64,000 nt of DNA. Origin: Paludibacteraceae bacterium. Its GTDB lineage: Bacteria > Bacteroidota > Bacteroidia > Bacteroidales > Paludibacteraceae. Positions 8,452-16,553 of this stretch are shown here, in pieces (position 1 is the stretch's first letter; each line of letters begins with the position of its first letter). Location: positions 186,001 to 250,000 of the forward strand of contig JARLGW010000005.1 of assembly GCA_031292565.1 (NCBI GenBank), in the 5' to 3' direction. The notes beneath the pieces are model-generated. The model did no database searches, was not told the origin of the DNA, and saw nothing but the letters and a program-made list of their open reading frames with translations. Position numbers and translations under genes: made by a program.

Positions 8452-9471
8452 ATGCAAGAAAAAATCAGTCAATTATCGGTCGCAATCGATTCGTTTACAG
8501 CCTCTTCGGTAGAAGAAGTTGAGGCTCTACGTATTAAATATTTAAGTAAAAAGGGTGAGATAACCGCATTGTTCAACGACTTCCGTAATGTCCCAAACGA
8601 ACAAAAACGTGAAATAGGTCAGTTGCTCAACCAGTTGCGCGACAAGGCACAAGATAAAATTAACGCCTTGAAAGAATCTTTTGAAAATGCTCAGGTACAT
8701 GTTGCCGGGTCTGATCTTACCCGTACGGCAGACCCTATTGCCTTGGGTACACGCCATCCGCTTTCTATTGTTAAGAACGAAATTATAGATATATTTTCAC
8801 GTATCGGCTTTACCGTGGCCGAAGGCCCTGAGGTGGAGGACGACTGGCATGTGTTTGGTGCGCTCAACTTCGCACCTGAGCATCCGGCACGCGATATGCA
8901 GGATACTTTCTTTGTGGAAAAAAATCCAGATGTGCTGCTTCGTACGCATACATCCAGCGTGCAATCGCATATAATGACTACTCAAAAACCGCCTATCCGT
9001 GTGCTTTGCCCTGGTAGGGTGTATCGCAATGAGGCTATTTCGTATCGTGCACATTGCTTCTTTCACCAAGTGGAAGGGCTGTATATAGATAAAGATGTAT
9101 CGTTTGCCGATTTGAAGCAGGCGTTGTTATATTTTGCCAAGGAAATGTTTGGCGAAAACACTCAAATACGTTTACGTCCATCCTATTTTCCATTTACCGA
9201 ACCTTCGGCAGAAATGGATATTTCGTGCAACTTATGTGGCGGAAAAGGATGTAATTTCTGTAAACACACCGGTTGGGTAGAAATTTTGGGTTGCGGTATG
9301 GTTGACCCGAATGTACTCGAAGCTTGTGGCATTGATAGTAAAGTTTATACCGGATATGCTTTCGGGATGGGGGTGGAGCGTATTACCAACCTTAAATATC
9401 AGGTGAAAGATTTGCGTTTGTTCTCTGAAAACGATGTACGCTTTTTGCAGCAATTTAAATCCGCTTTCTAG
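8452..9471 (+). CDS. pheS: Phenylalanine--tRNA ligase alpha subunit
   Basis: 339 residues. An N-terminal coiled coil (~1-85) that contacts tRNA is followed by the class II catalytic core. GTRHPLS begins the core; RTHTSSVQ near residue 165, YRNEAISYRAHCFFHQVEGL (motif 2) and GFGMGVERI-like FGMGVERI (motif 3) are visible. The CNLCGGKGCNFCKH insertion is typical of Bacteroidota PheS and may bind zinc. It pairs with PheT (not adjacent here) to charge tRNA-Phe. A strong terminator follows, so it is monocistronic. Confidence 0.96.
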   Translation: MQEKISQLSVAIDSFTASSVEEVEALRIKYLSKKGEITALFNDFRNVPNEQKREIGQLLNQLRDKAQDKINALKESFENAQVHVAGSDLTRTADPIALGTRHPLSIVKNEIIDIFSRIGFTVAEGPEVEDDWHVFGALNFAPEHPARDMQDTFFVEKNPDVLLRTHTSSVQSHIMTTQKPPIRVLCPGRVYRNEAISYRAHCFFHQVEGLYIDKDVSFADLKQALLYFAKEMFGENTQIRLRPSYFPFTEPSAEMDISCNLCGGKGCNFCKHTGWVEILGCGMVDPNVLEACGIDSKVYTGYAFGMGVERITNLKYQVKDLRLFSENDVRFLQQFKSAF

Positions 9472-9505
9472 TTTTTTGCAAATTTAATTTTCCCCTATAA
9501 TAGAG

Positions 9506-9536
9506 GCTTCCGATGAATATCGGAAGCTTTTTTTTT
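9506..9536 (+). terminator. pheS terminator
   Basis: GCTTCCGAT (9506-9514) pairs perfectly with ATCGGAAGC (9519-9527) over a 4-nt loop, followed by a run of nine T. Confidence 0.9.
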
Positions 9537-9598
9537 GGTTAAATTAAAGAGAGCGTATGTTTTATAACATTTATTATAATACGAAGTAAAATAATTAA

Positions 9599-9606
9599 TA
9601 TATTTG
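9599..9606 (+). promoter_or_regulatory. -7 box upstream of SUMF1-like gene
   Basis: TATATTTG matches TAnnTTTG, 83 bp before the ATG at 9689; the leader is A-rich. Confidence 0.45.
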
Positions 9607-9688
9607 TATCGATGAATATCAAAAAAAATCTTATACATCTAAAAACGAAAAATATCGAAAAATTTTACAAAAGAAAGACCTACTAGAA

Positions 9689-10510
9689 ATGAAAAAAGAA
9701 CAAGAATTGAGAGTAAAAATTTCCCCTAAGATTGTTTTACTGACAATCGTGGCCGCGTTTATGTTTAGCCCTCTTTTCGGGGGTGGAAACATTGACATGA
9801 CACTGGTAAAGGGAGGCACTTTTAAAATGGGAAATACATTTGAAGAATCATTTGAAGATGAACTTCCGGTACACGAGATTACGTTGAGTGATTTTTACAT
9901 CGGCAACTACGAAGTGTCTCAAGCAGAATGGAAAGCCGTAATGGGAACTAATCCAAGCCAATTTAAAGGCGACAACAAACCGGTTGAAAGCGTTTCCTGG
10001 TTTGATGCCATTGATTTTTGCAATAAGCTTTCGGTAAAAGAAGGATTAACCCCCTGCTATACCTTGGGTAGAAATAAAGCTGTAACGTTTAATCAACTAG
10101 CCAATGGTTATCGTCTGCCTATCGAGGCCGAATGGGAGTTTGCCGCTAGAGGAGGCGTGCAATCAAAGAACTATGTTTATGCCGGAAGTAATAATTTGGA
10201 CGAAGTGGGTTGGTTTAAAGATAACAGTGGTGGAGCTTCCCATGATGCGGGGCTTAAACGAGCTAATGAATTGGGTTTGTATGATATGGGCGGAAACGTG
10301 TGGGAATGGTGTTGGGATTGGTATAGCAGTTCTTACAGCCCTGCAAAAGATAAAAATCCGCTAGGCGTTACCGTGGGTACGGAACGTTGTCGCCGTGGTG
10401 GAAGTTGGCAACAAGTATCCAAATCGGCACGAAATTCAAATAGATTAGGAACACCGCCTAATTTATCATTTCCTTATGTCGGATTACGAATAGTTCGTAA
10501 TGCGAAATAA
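9689..10510 (+). CDS. SUMF1/formylglycine-generating-enzyme-fold protein, secreted
   Basis: 273 residues: an N-terminal membrane signal (IVLLTIVAAFMFSPLF) then one FGE-sulfatase (SUMF1) domain. Family landmarks are MTLVKGGTFKMGN, YEVSQAEW, PVESVSWFDAIDFCNKLS, YRLPIEAEWEFAARGG, MGGNVWEWCWDWY and RRGGSWQQ. True formylglycine-generating enzymes carry a Cys pair after the RGGSW motif (CRxAxR); here the position reads SKSARNSNR, without Cys. It is therefore unlikely to be an oxidase and more likely a structural or ligand-binding member, as many Bacteroidota SUMF1 proteins (for example gliding/secretion components GldJ/GldK) are. No sulfatase is adjacent. Confidence 0.85.
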   Translation: MKKEQELRVKISPKIVLLTIVAAFMFSPLFGGGNIDMTLVKGGTFKMGNTFEESFEDELPVHEITLSDFYIGNYEVSQAEWKAVMGTNPSQFKGDNKPVESVSWFDAIDFCNKLSVKEGLTPCYTLGRNKAVTFNQLANGYRLPIEAEWEFAARGGVQSKNYVYAGSNNLDEVGWFKDNSGGASHDAGLKRANELGLYDMGGNVWEWCWDWYSSSYSPAKDKNPLGVTVGTERCRRGGSWQQVSKSARNSNRLGTPPNLSFPYVGLRIVRNAK

Positions 10511-10534
10511 AAAGATAAGCTATTAAAAAAATTC

Positions 10535-10568
10535 AACGCTTCTTAATTTATTAAGGAGCGTTTTTTTT
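10535..10568 (+). terminator. Terminator after SUMF1-like gene
   Basis: AACGCTTCTTAA (10535-10546) pairs with TTAAGGAGCGTT over a 4-nt loop and leads into eight T. Confidence 0.85.
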
Positions 10569-10700
10569 ATCTTTGGCATAGCTATTGATTGAATAGGATT
10601 TGATTACAATCAGTTCAAATTAAAATTAATATAACTTGCTGATAAGTAGATTTTTAAATGCTTTCCCGAGCAAAGACAACCTTAACTCGGGATTTTTTTT
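10568..10700 (+). ncRNA. Possible small RNA between SUMF1-like gene and lon
   Basis: A TAnnTTTG box (TATCTTTG, 10568-10575) is followed ~90 nt later by a rho-independent hairpin, CCCGAG (10665-10670) with CTCGGG (10686-10691) and a T-run (10693-10701). No ORF fits between them. This is the layout of an orphan short transcript. Alternatively it is an attenuated leader of lon, whose ATG is at 10758. Confidence 0.3.
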
Positions 10701-10757
10701 TCTGACAAAATGGCTAGAATGAACGAATATTGGCAGTTTGAAATATAAATAAATTTT

Positions 10758-13172
10758 ATGAATATTAAGATAGAACAAATGTTTGCAGATGATTTGCAGG
10801 ACGATCAAGGCGAATTTATTCCTTTAATTTCTGATGGAGATAATAATTTCGAATTTGAAATGAAGGAGGGCGATTTGCTTCCCATATTACCTTTGCGTAA
10901 CATGGTGCTATATCCCAGCGTGGTGATGCCTGTTTCTGTCGCTCGAAATAAATCGTTGCGTTTGGTACGCGAAATCTACAATCAGAATGGCGTTTTGGGT
11001 GTTTGTGCCCAAAAAGACATGAAGGTGGATAATCCTCAACGTGCCGATTTGTTTGATATAGGTACAATTGCGCAAATTGTGCGTATCTTGGAAATGCCCG
11101 ATGGTTCCACAACGGTTATTTTGGAAGGTAAAAGGCGCATGCAACTACACGAGATAGAGGAAACCGATCCTTATTTTAAAGGTAAGGTAACTTTGTTGGA
11201 CGAGGTGTCGCCCGGTGATGAGGACCGGGTATTTGCCGCTTTGATAGAGGCGATAAAAGAATTGGCTGTAAAAATCATCAAAAATTCAGGATCTATACCT
11301 CCCGAAATATCTTTTGCAATTAAAAATATCGAGAATAGAGGCAGCTTGATAAACTACATCTGTGGAAATTTTGGTTTAAAGGTTCCTGATAAACAACATT
11401 TGCTAGAAATAGAAGATTTGCAGGAACGTGGGTATCAATTGCTCGAATTGTTGAACAAAGAATCACAGCTATTGGAAATTAAAGCTTCCATTCAGGCAAA
11501 GGCCAGGGAGGATATAGAACAACAGCAACGTGAATATTTTTTGCAACAGCAGATGAAAACCATTCAGGATGAATTAGGTGGCGATTCTAAACAGCAGGAA
11601 ATAGAAGAGCTGAAAGCAAAAGCAAAGAATAAGAAATGGACTGATACGGTTAAAGCTATTTTTGAAAAGGAATTAACCAAGTTGGAAAGAATGCATCCGC
11701 ACTCGCCTGATTTTGGTGTTCAAACTAATTACGTTGACACTATTTTGAATATCCCTTGGGGTGAATATACCCAGGATGATTTTAATTTGAAAAGAGCACA
11801 GAAGATTCTGGATAAAGACCATTTCGGAATGGAGAAGGTAAAAGAAAGAATCATAGAGCATTTGGCTGTTTTGAAGTTGAAAGGTGATATGAAATCGCCC
11901 ATAATATGTCTTTATGGCCCTCCGGGAGTGGGAAAAACATCGTTGGGAAAATCTATTGCCAAAACGCTTAATCGTAAATATATACGTGTGTCGTTGGGCG
12001 GTTTGCATGATGAGGCTGAAATTCGCGGACATCGACGCACCTATATAGGGGCTATGCCGGGGCGTATTGTTCAGAATCTTATCAAAGTGGGCTCCGTTAA
12101 CCCTGTGTTTATTTTAGATGAAATAGATAAAGTGAATTCCGACTATAAGGGTGATCCTTCTTCCGCTTTGCTGGAAGTGCTTGATCCTGAGCAAAACAGT
12201 GCTTTTCACGACAATTTCTTGGATATTGATGTCGATTTGTCTAAAGTGTTTTTTATTGCCACGGCAAATAACATTAATACCATAGCACAACCGTTGCTCG
12301 ACAGAATGGAGCTAATTGAAGTAAGCGGCTACATCGTGGAGGAAAAAATAGAAATAGCTTCCCGTCATTTAGTGCCAAAGCAAATGGAAAATCATGGCGT
12401 TGAAAAAGGGCAGGTTACTGTCCCGAAAGCAACATTGAGACAAATTGTTGAATCATACACCCGTGAATCCGGCGTTCGTGAATTGGATCGGAAAATAGCG
12501 AAAATTATGCGCCGGGTGGCACGTAAAATAGCGATGGGTGAAGAGCTTAACGCGGAAATAAAGGTGGAGGACTTGAAAGAGTATTTGGGAACGGTAGAAT
12601 ATTCGAAAGACAAATACCAAGGCAATGATTATTATGGTGTTGTTACCGGTTTGGCATGGACGGCCGTGGGGGGCGAAATACTCTTCGTAGAATCAAGTTT
12701 AAGCAAGGGCAAAGGTTCTAAGCTTACGCTTACCGGTAACCTTGGCGATGTGATGAAGGAATCGGCCATGTTGGCTCTGGAGTATATCAAATCGCATGCA
12801 GCCACCTTGGGCATAGATGAAAACATGTTTGAAGAATGGAACGTGCATGTGCATGTACCCGAAGGAGCGATTCCTAAAGATGGCCCTTCCGCCGGTATTA
12901 CCATGGTAACATCATTAGCTTCGGCCTTTACCAAGAGAAAAGTGAAAAAAGCGTTGGCTATGACGGGTGAGATAACGCTTCGAGGTAAGGTATTGCCTGT
13001 AGGCGGAATCAGGGAAAAGATTCTTGCAGCCAAACGCGCCGGAATAGCGGAACTTATTTTGTGTGAGGATAATCGTAAAGATATAGAGGAAATAAAAGAG
13101 AGCTACATAAAAGGGTTGACATTCCATTATGTGAAAGATATAACAGAAGTGTTGAAGTTGGCCTTGTTGTAG
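10758..13172 (+). CDS. lon: ATP-dependent protease Lon (LonA)
   Basis: 804 residues in LonA order: N-terminal substrate domain from [19 protein letters not shown] (~residue 41), coiled linker (~200-320), AAA+ module with Walker [10 protein letters not shown] (~residue 390) and Walker [10 protein letters not shown], then the C-terminal protease domain with KDGPSAGI (catalytic Ser) and the catalytic Lys in [20 protein letters not shown]-type context (Ser/Lys dyad). It degrades misfolded and regulatory proteins in the cytoplasm. Length equals the family norm and ATG at 10758 is the only suitable start. No TAnnTTTG box is obvious directly upstream. Confidence 0.97.
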   Translation: MNIKIEQMFADDLQDDQGEFIPLISDGDNNFEFEMKEGDLLPILPLRNMVLYPSVVMPVSVARNKSLRLVREIYNQNGVLGVCAQKDMKVDNPQRADLFDIGTIAQIVRILEMPDGSTTVILEGKRRMQLHEIEETDPYFKGKVTLLDEVSPGDEDRVFAALIEAIKELAVKIIKNSGSIPPEISFAIKNIENRGSLINYICGNFGLKVPDKQHLLEIEDLQERGYQLLELLNKESQLLEIKASIQAKAREDIEQQQREYFLQQQMKTIQDELGGDSKQQEIEELKAKAKNKKWTDTVKAIFEKELTKLERMHPHSPDFGVQTNYVDTILNIPWGEYTQDDFNLKRAQKILDKDHFGMEKVKERIIEHLAVLKLKGDMKSPIICLYGPPGVGKTSLGKSIAKTLNRKYIRVSLGGLHDEAEIRGHRRTYIGAMPGRIVQNLIKVGSVNPVFILDEIDKVNSDYKGDPSSALLEVLDPEQNSAFHDNFLDIDVDLSKVFFIATANNINTIAQPLLDRMELIEVSGYIVEEKIEIASRHLVPKQMENHGVEKGQVTVPKATLRQIVESYTRESGVRELDRKIAKIMRRVARKIAMGEELNAEIKVEDLKEYLGTVEYSKDKYQGNDYYGVVTGLAWTAVGGEILFVESSLSKGKGSKLTLTGNLGDVMKESAMLALEYIKSHAATLGIDENMFEEWNVHVHVPEGAIPKDGPSAGITMVTSLASAFTKRKVKKALAMTGEITLRGKVLPVGGIREKILAAKRAGIAELILCEDNRKDIEEIKESYIKGLTFHYVKDITEVLKLALL

Positions 13173-13216
13173 ATTTAATATCTGATTATCGGCAACCACT
13201 ATATAGAAATAGCAAC

Positions 13217-13248
13217 TAAAGGAGGAGTTAACAGCTTCTCCTTTTTTG
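13217..13248 (+). terminator. lon terminator
   Basis: AAAGGAGGAG (13218-13227) pairs imperfectly with CTTCTCCTTT (13235-13244), followed by TTTTGTTT. Confidence 0.65.
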
Positions 13249-13324
13249 TTTCCGGTAAAACTAGGGTTCTAAACTTCAGAAAAGAGAGTCTCAATAGCAT
13301 TCTGTCTGGTTTTACGGATAATAA

Positions 13325-13407
13325 CAAAAGGTTTGCGGAAACGAATTTCCGCAAACCTTTTTGTGTAGAAATAAAAAAGGTGGTTTGAAATTTCAAACCA
13401 CCTTTTT
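13325..13407 (-). terminator. Two tandem hairpin terminators after ompA-like gene
   Basis: Two near-perfect hairpins stand side by side: AAAAGGTTTGCGGAAA (13326-13341) with its complement up to 13361, and AAAAGGTGGTTTGAAA with TTTCAAACCACCTTTT (13375-13406). Both have T-runs on both strands, so they terminate the OmpA-like gene (minus) and back up the lon terminator (plus). Confidence 0.85.
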
Positions 13408-13426
13408 CTATATGTTCAGAGTGTTA

Positions 13427-14113
13427 TTATTTTTTGATAACAACTTCGATACGACGGTTTTTAGCACGTCCTGCTTCAGTATCGTTACATGCAGCTGGTT
13501 TTGTTGCAGAAACGCCTAGAGTAGAGATTCTTGCTTTAGCAACGCCTTTCTTTACTAAGTATGCTTTTACAGCACCAGCTCTTTCTAAAGATAATTTTTT
13601 GTTGACAGCAGCACCACCTACGTTATCAGTGTGACCTACAACTTTAATTAACCAAGCTGTGTTTTGTTTCAATTGAGGAACTAAAGAATCAAGAGCAGCA
13701 AAAGCTGTTTTGTTCAATTTAGCAGAACCTGTGTGGAAACCGCTTGCCGAAATATCAATTTGAGTGCTGTCGCCTGTAAGACCAGAACCGTCAGTAGCTG
13801 TACTTAGGTGTTTGTAAAGGTCTTTACGAGCTTTAGTCAAAAGTTTGTTTAATTGTTCCAATTGATATTGTTGACCAACAACGATGTCTTTGATAGAAAC
13901 ACCATCAATACTATCATTGCTTCCTTTTGCTTTCAAGATTTTGATTTCTTCTTCTTGTCTAGCTACTTCGTATTGGATTTTGTCTATAGCTTGTTTGTTT
14001 GCTGCAACATCTTCGCCTAGTTTGTTAACTTTGCTTGTTGATGCACAACCTGTAATAAGACCTAAAGCTAATAATGGTAAAAGAACTGTTTTTTTCATAA
14101 GCCGTTTTTTCAT
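13427..14113 (-). CDS. OmpA-family peptidoglycan-binding lipoprotein
   Basis: 228 residues. The signal ends in the lipobox LITGC (lipidated Cys at residue 23), followed by a predicted coiled coil (~residues 30-90) and a C-terminal OmpA domain (~115-228) with GHTDNVGG, LSLERAGAVKAYLVKKG and KNRRIEVVI. It should anchor the outer membrane to peptidoglycan, like Pal/Lpp-type proteins. A second in-frame ATG at 14098 (MKKTVLLPLLALGL) gives an equally good signal peptide and may be the true start. High Ala/Lys codon regularity suggests strong expression. Confidence 0.9.
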   Translation of the reverse strand: MKKRLMKKTVLLPLLALGLITGCASTSKVNKLGEDVAANKQAIDKIQYEVARQEEEIKILKAKGSNDSIDGVSIKDIVVGQQYQLEQLNKLLTKARKDLYKHLSTATDGSGLTGDSTQIDISASGFHTGSAKLNKTAFAALDSLVPQLKQNTAWLIKVVGHTDNVGGAAVNKKLSLERAGAVKAYLVKKGVAKARISTLGVSATKPAACNDTEAGRAKNRRIEVVIKK

Positions 14114-14163
14114 TAAGTTAAAATTATATTTAATAACATTTGTTTAAAAATCGAAACACTTGA

Positions 14164-14194
14164 CAAACATAGAAAAAAAAAAGATTTAAATCAA
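14164..14194 (-). promoter_or_regulatory. Promoter of the OmpA-like lipoprotein gene
   Basis: On the minus strand TTG (14194-14192), a 20-nt spacer, and TATGTTTG (14171-14164) match the Bacteroidota -33/-7 promoter. Transcription would start near 14157. Confidence 0.65.
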
Positions 14195-14197
14195 CAA

Positions 14198-14224
14198 AAT
14201 AATGACTTTTTTGATGTCATTATT
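14198..14224 (-). terminator. Weak terminator after rpsA
   Basis: AATAATGAC (14198-14206) pairs with GTCATTATT (14216-14224). On the minus strand the hairpin runs into TTTTGTTG, 19 bp after the rpsA stop. Confidence 0.5.
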
Positions 14225-14242
14225 TTATTGAATATTAAATAT

Positions 14243-16180
14243 TTATTCAGCTGCCGATTCTGGAGCCTCTTCTTTTTTGTCTTTTTTAACCGTTTTTTTA
14301 GCAGGTTCTTCAGCACTTGCGTTATCTAGTTGATCTTTCAAATCAGCCAATGATTGGATGTCACCTAACGTGGTTTTTTCCATTACTGAAGTAGGAGCTG
14401 TTTCTTTTTTAGCTTTTTTAGGAGCTTTTTTAGCTTCACTTCCGGCGGCTTCGTTTTTATCTTGTCGTTGAATATCTTCGTGGATACGGCTGTGAGAAAG
14501 GATGATTCGTTTTGCATCTTTGTTGAATTCGATTACTTTGAATTCAAGTTTTTCTTCAACTTGTGCTTGCGAACCGTCTTCTTTTACCAAATGTTTAGGA
14601 GTTGCAAATCCTTCTACCCCGTAAGGAAGAGAAATTACGGCACCTCTGTCTTGCATTTCGATAATTGTTCCTTCGTGGATAGAATCTACGGTGAACAGTG
14701 TTTCAAATACATCCCAAGGGTTTTCTTCTAATTGTTTGTGTCCAAGGCTTAAACGACGGTTTTCTTTGTCGATTTCCAATACAACAACTTCTATTTCGGC
14801 TCCGATTTGAGTAAATTCGGATGGGTGTTTGATTTTCTTTGTCCAAGAAAGGTCGCTGATGTGGATTAATCCGTCTACACCTTCTTCTATTTCAACAAAT
14901 ACACCGAAGTTGGTAAAGTTACGCACCTTAGCAGCGTGTTTAGAACCTACTGCATATTTAGTGTCGATAGTTTCCCAAGGATCGGATTTCAATTGTTTGA
15001 TACCCAATGACATTTTGCGTTCGTCGCGGTCTAATGTAAGGATTACAGCTTCTACTTCGTCGCCTACTTTCATAAAGTCTTGAGCAGAACGTAAGTGTTG
15101 TGACCATGACATTTCCGATACGTGGATAAGACCTTCTACACCTGGAGCAATTTCTACAAATGCACCATAGTCAGCCATAACCACTACTTTACCTTTTACT
15201 TTGTCGCCTACTTTCAAGTCAGCGCTCAAAGCATCCCAAGGATGAGCGGAAAGTTGTTTTAATCCTAATGCGATACGTTTCTTTTCGTCATCGAAATCAA
15301 GGATAACAACATTTAATTTTTGGTCAAGTTTTACAATTTCTTCTGGGTGGTTTACGCGACCCCAAGAAAGATCGGTGATGTGGATTAATCCATCTACGCC
15401 ACCAAGGTCGATAAATACACCGTAAGAAGTGATGTTTTTAACGGTACCTTCCAATACTTGTCCTTTTTCCAATTTAGAGATGATGTCTTTCTTTTGAGCT
15501 TCCAATTCGGCTTCGATAAGAGCTTTGTGAGATACCACAACGTTTTTGAATTCGTGGTTGATCTTAACAACCTTGAATTCCATTGTTTTACCAACAAATA
15601 CATCGTAGTCGCGGATTGGTTTAACATCAATTTGAGATCCTGGTAAGAATGCTTCTATACCGAATACATCTACAATCATACCGCCTTTAGTACGGCATTT
15701 GATAAATCCTTTGATAATTTCGTCGTTGTCAAGGGCAGCGTTTACACGATCCCATGAGCGAGTTGCACGAGCTTGTTTGTGAGAAAGGATAAGCTGTCCT
15801 TTTTTGTCTTCTTGGCTTTCGATAAATACCTCTACTTTGTCACCCACTTTTAAATCTGGGTTGTAGCGGAATTCACTCATTGGCACTACGCCGTCTGATT
15901 TGAAGCCGATGTTAACTACCACTTCTCTTTTGTTCATGGTAATTACAGTACCTTCTACAACTTCACGATCTTTTACTAGGTTAAGTGTTTCATCGTAAGT
16001 TTTAATTAATTGTTCTTTGCTAACGCCACGGTTGGTTTCACCATTTTCGTAAGCATCCCAATCGAAATCTTCGGTGATGGCAATGCTCGCGTTATTAGAT
16101 ACAACTTCTTCTTTTGCAACCGAAGATGGAGCTTCTTCAATTACTTCTTCCACGGTTGGATTTTCGTTTTGTTCTGACAT
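14243..16180 (-). CDS. rpsA: 30S ribosomal protein S1
   Basis: 645 residues from ATG at 16180; a TTG at 16204 would add only eight residues. Six S1/OB-fold repeats are recognisable (for example GTVITMNKREVVVNIGFKSD, GTVKNITSYGVFIDLGGVDG, GKVVVMADYGAFVEIAPGVE and AKVRNFTNFGVFVEIEEGVD). Acidic N-terminal and Lys/Ala/Glu-rich C-terminal tails are typical of Bacteroidota S1. S1 brings mRNA to the 30S subunit, which matters in a phylum that lacks strong Shine-Dalgarno sites. Confidence 0.95.
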   Translation of the reverse strand: MSEQNENPTVEEVIEEAPSSVAKEEVVSNNASIAITEDFDWDAYENGETNRGVSKEQLIKTYDETLNLVKDREVVEGTVITMNKREVVVNIGFKSDGVVPMSEFRYNPDLKVGDKVEVFIESQEDKKGQLILSHKQARATRSWDRVNAALDNDEIIKGFIKCRTKGGMIVDVFGIEAFLPGSQIDVKPIRDYDVFVGKTMEFKVVKINHEFKNVVVSHKALIEAELEAQKKDIISKLEKGQVLEGTVKNITSYGVFIDLGGVDGLIHITDLSWGRVNHPEEIVKLDQKLNVVILDFDDEKKRIALGLKQLSAHPWDALSADLKVGDKVKGKVVVMADYGAFVEIAPGVEGLIHVSEMSWSQHLRSAQDFMKVGDEVEAVILTLDRDERKMSLGIKQLKSDPWETIDTKYAVGSKHAAKVRNFTNFGVFVEIEEGVDGLIHISDLSWTKKIKHPSEFTQIGAEIEVVVLEIDKENRRLSLGHKQLEENPWDVFETLFTVDSIHEGTIIEMQDRGAVISLPYGVEGFATPKHLVKEDGSQAQVEEKLEFKVIEFNKDAKRIILSHSRIHEDIQRQDKNEAAGSEAKKAPKKAKKETAPTSVMEKTTLGDIQSLADLKDQLDNASAEEPAKKTVKKDKKEEAPESAAE

Positions 16181-16243
16181 TTTTTGTTTTTTGTTACTAA
16201 TCAAGTTAGTAGGTTAGACATTATGTTGTTTAAAAAGCGGGTG

Positions 16244-16251
16244 CAAAGATA
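16244..16251 (-). promoter_or_regulatory. -7 box of rpsA
   Basis: On the minus strand the sequence reads TATCTTTG, a TAnnTTTG match 64 bp upstream of the rpsA ATG. Confidence 0.5.
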
Positions 16252-16339
16252 GGAATTAATTTACAAATTACATATTTGCAATTTGTTTTTTATCTCGTTT
16301 AACATGAAAGAATTAGCTTTTTATAGCTAAAAAATTTTG

Positions 16340-16512
16340 TATCTTTGCATTCGCTTATTTCGGTTAAGGGAATCCCGTGTAAATCGGGGACAGTACCCGC
16401 TGCTGTAATTCTTGTCCTAATTCATTAGGTTTTTCGCGTACAACCACTGTCTTTATCAACGAGATGGGAAGGTAAGAAAGTAAAAGATAAGTCAGAACAC
16501 CTGCCTGAAAGA
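16340..16512 (+). promoter_or_regulatory. Cobalamin riboswitch with its promoter
   Basis: The promoter box TATCTTTG is at 16340-16347. The leader then shows the cobalamin-riboswitch landmarks in order: AAGGGAATCCCGTGTAAAT (16366-16384), CGGGGACAGTACCCGCTGCT (16385-16404), and the 3' B12-box-like GTCAGAACACCTGCC (16491-16505). The aptamer ends just before the BtuB-like gene, whose start sits ~45 nt later, so control of translation initiation or of early termination when adenosylcobalamin is plentiful is likely. No T-run terminator is evident before the gene, which favours translational control. Confidence 0.9.
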
Positions 16513-16553
16513 TGCATCATTATTACCTAAAACTTTCGGGAGAAAAAAGTTTA

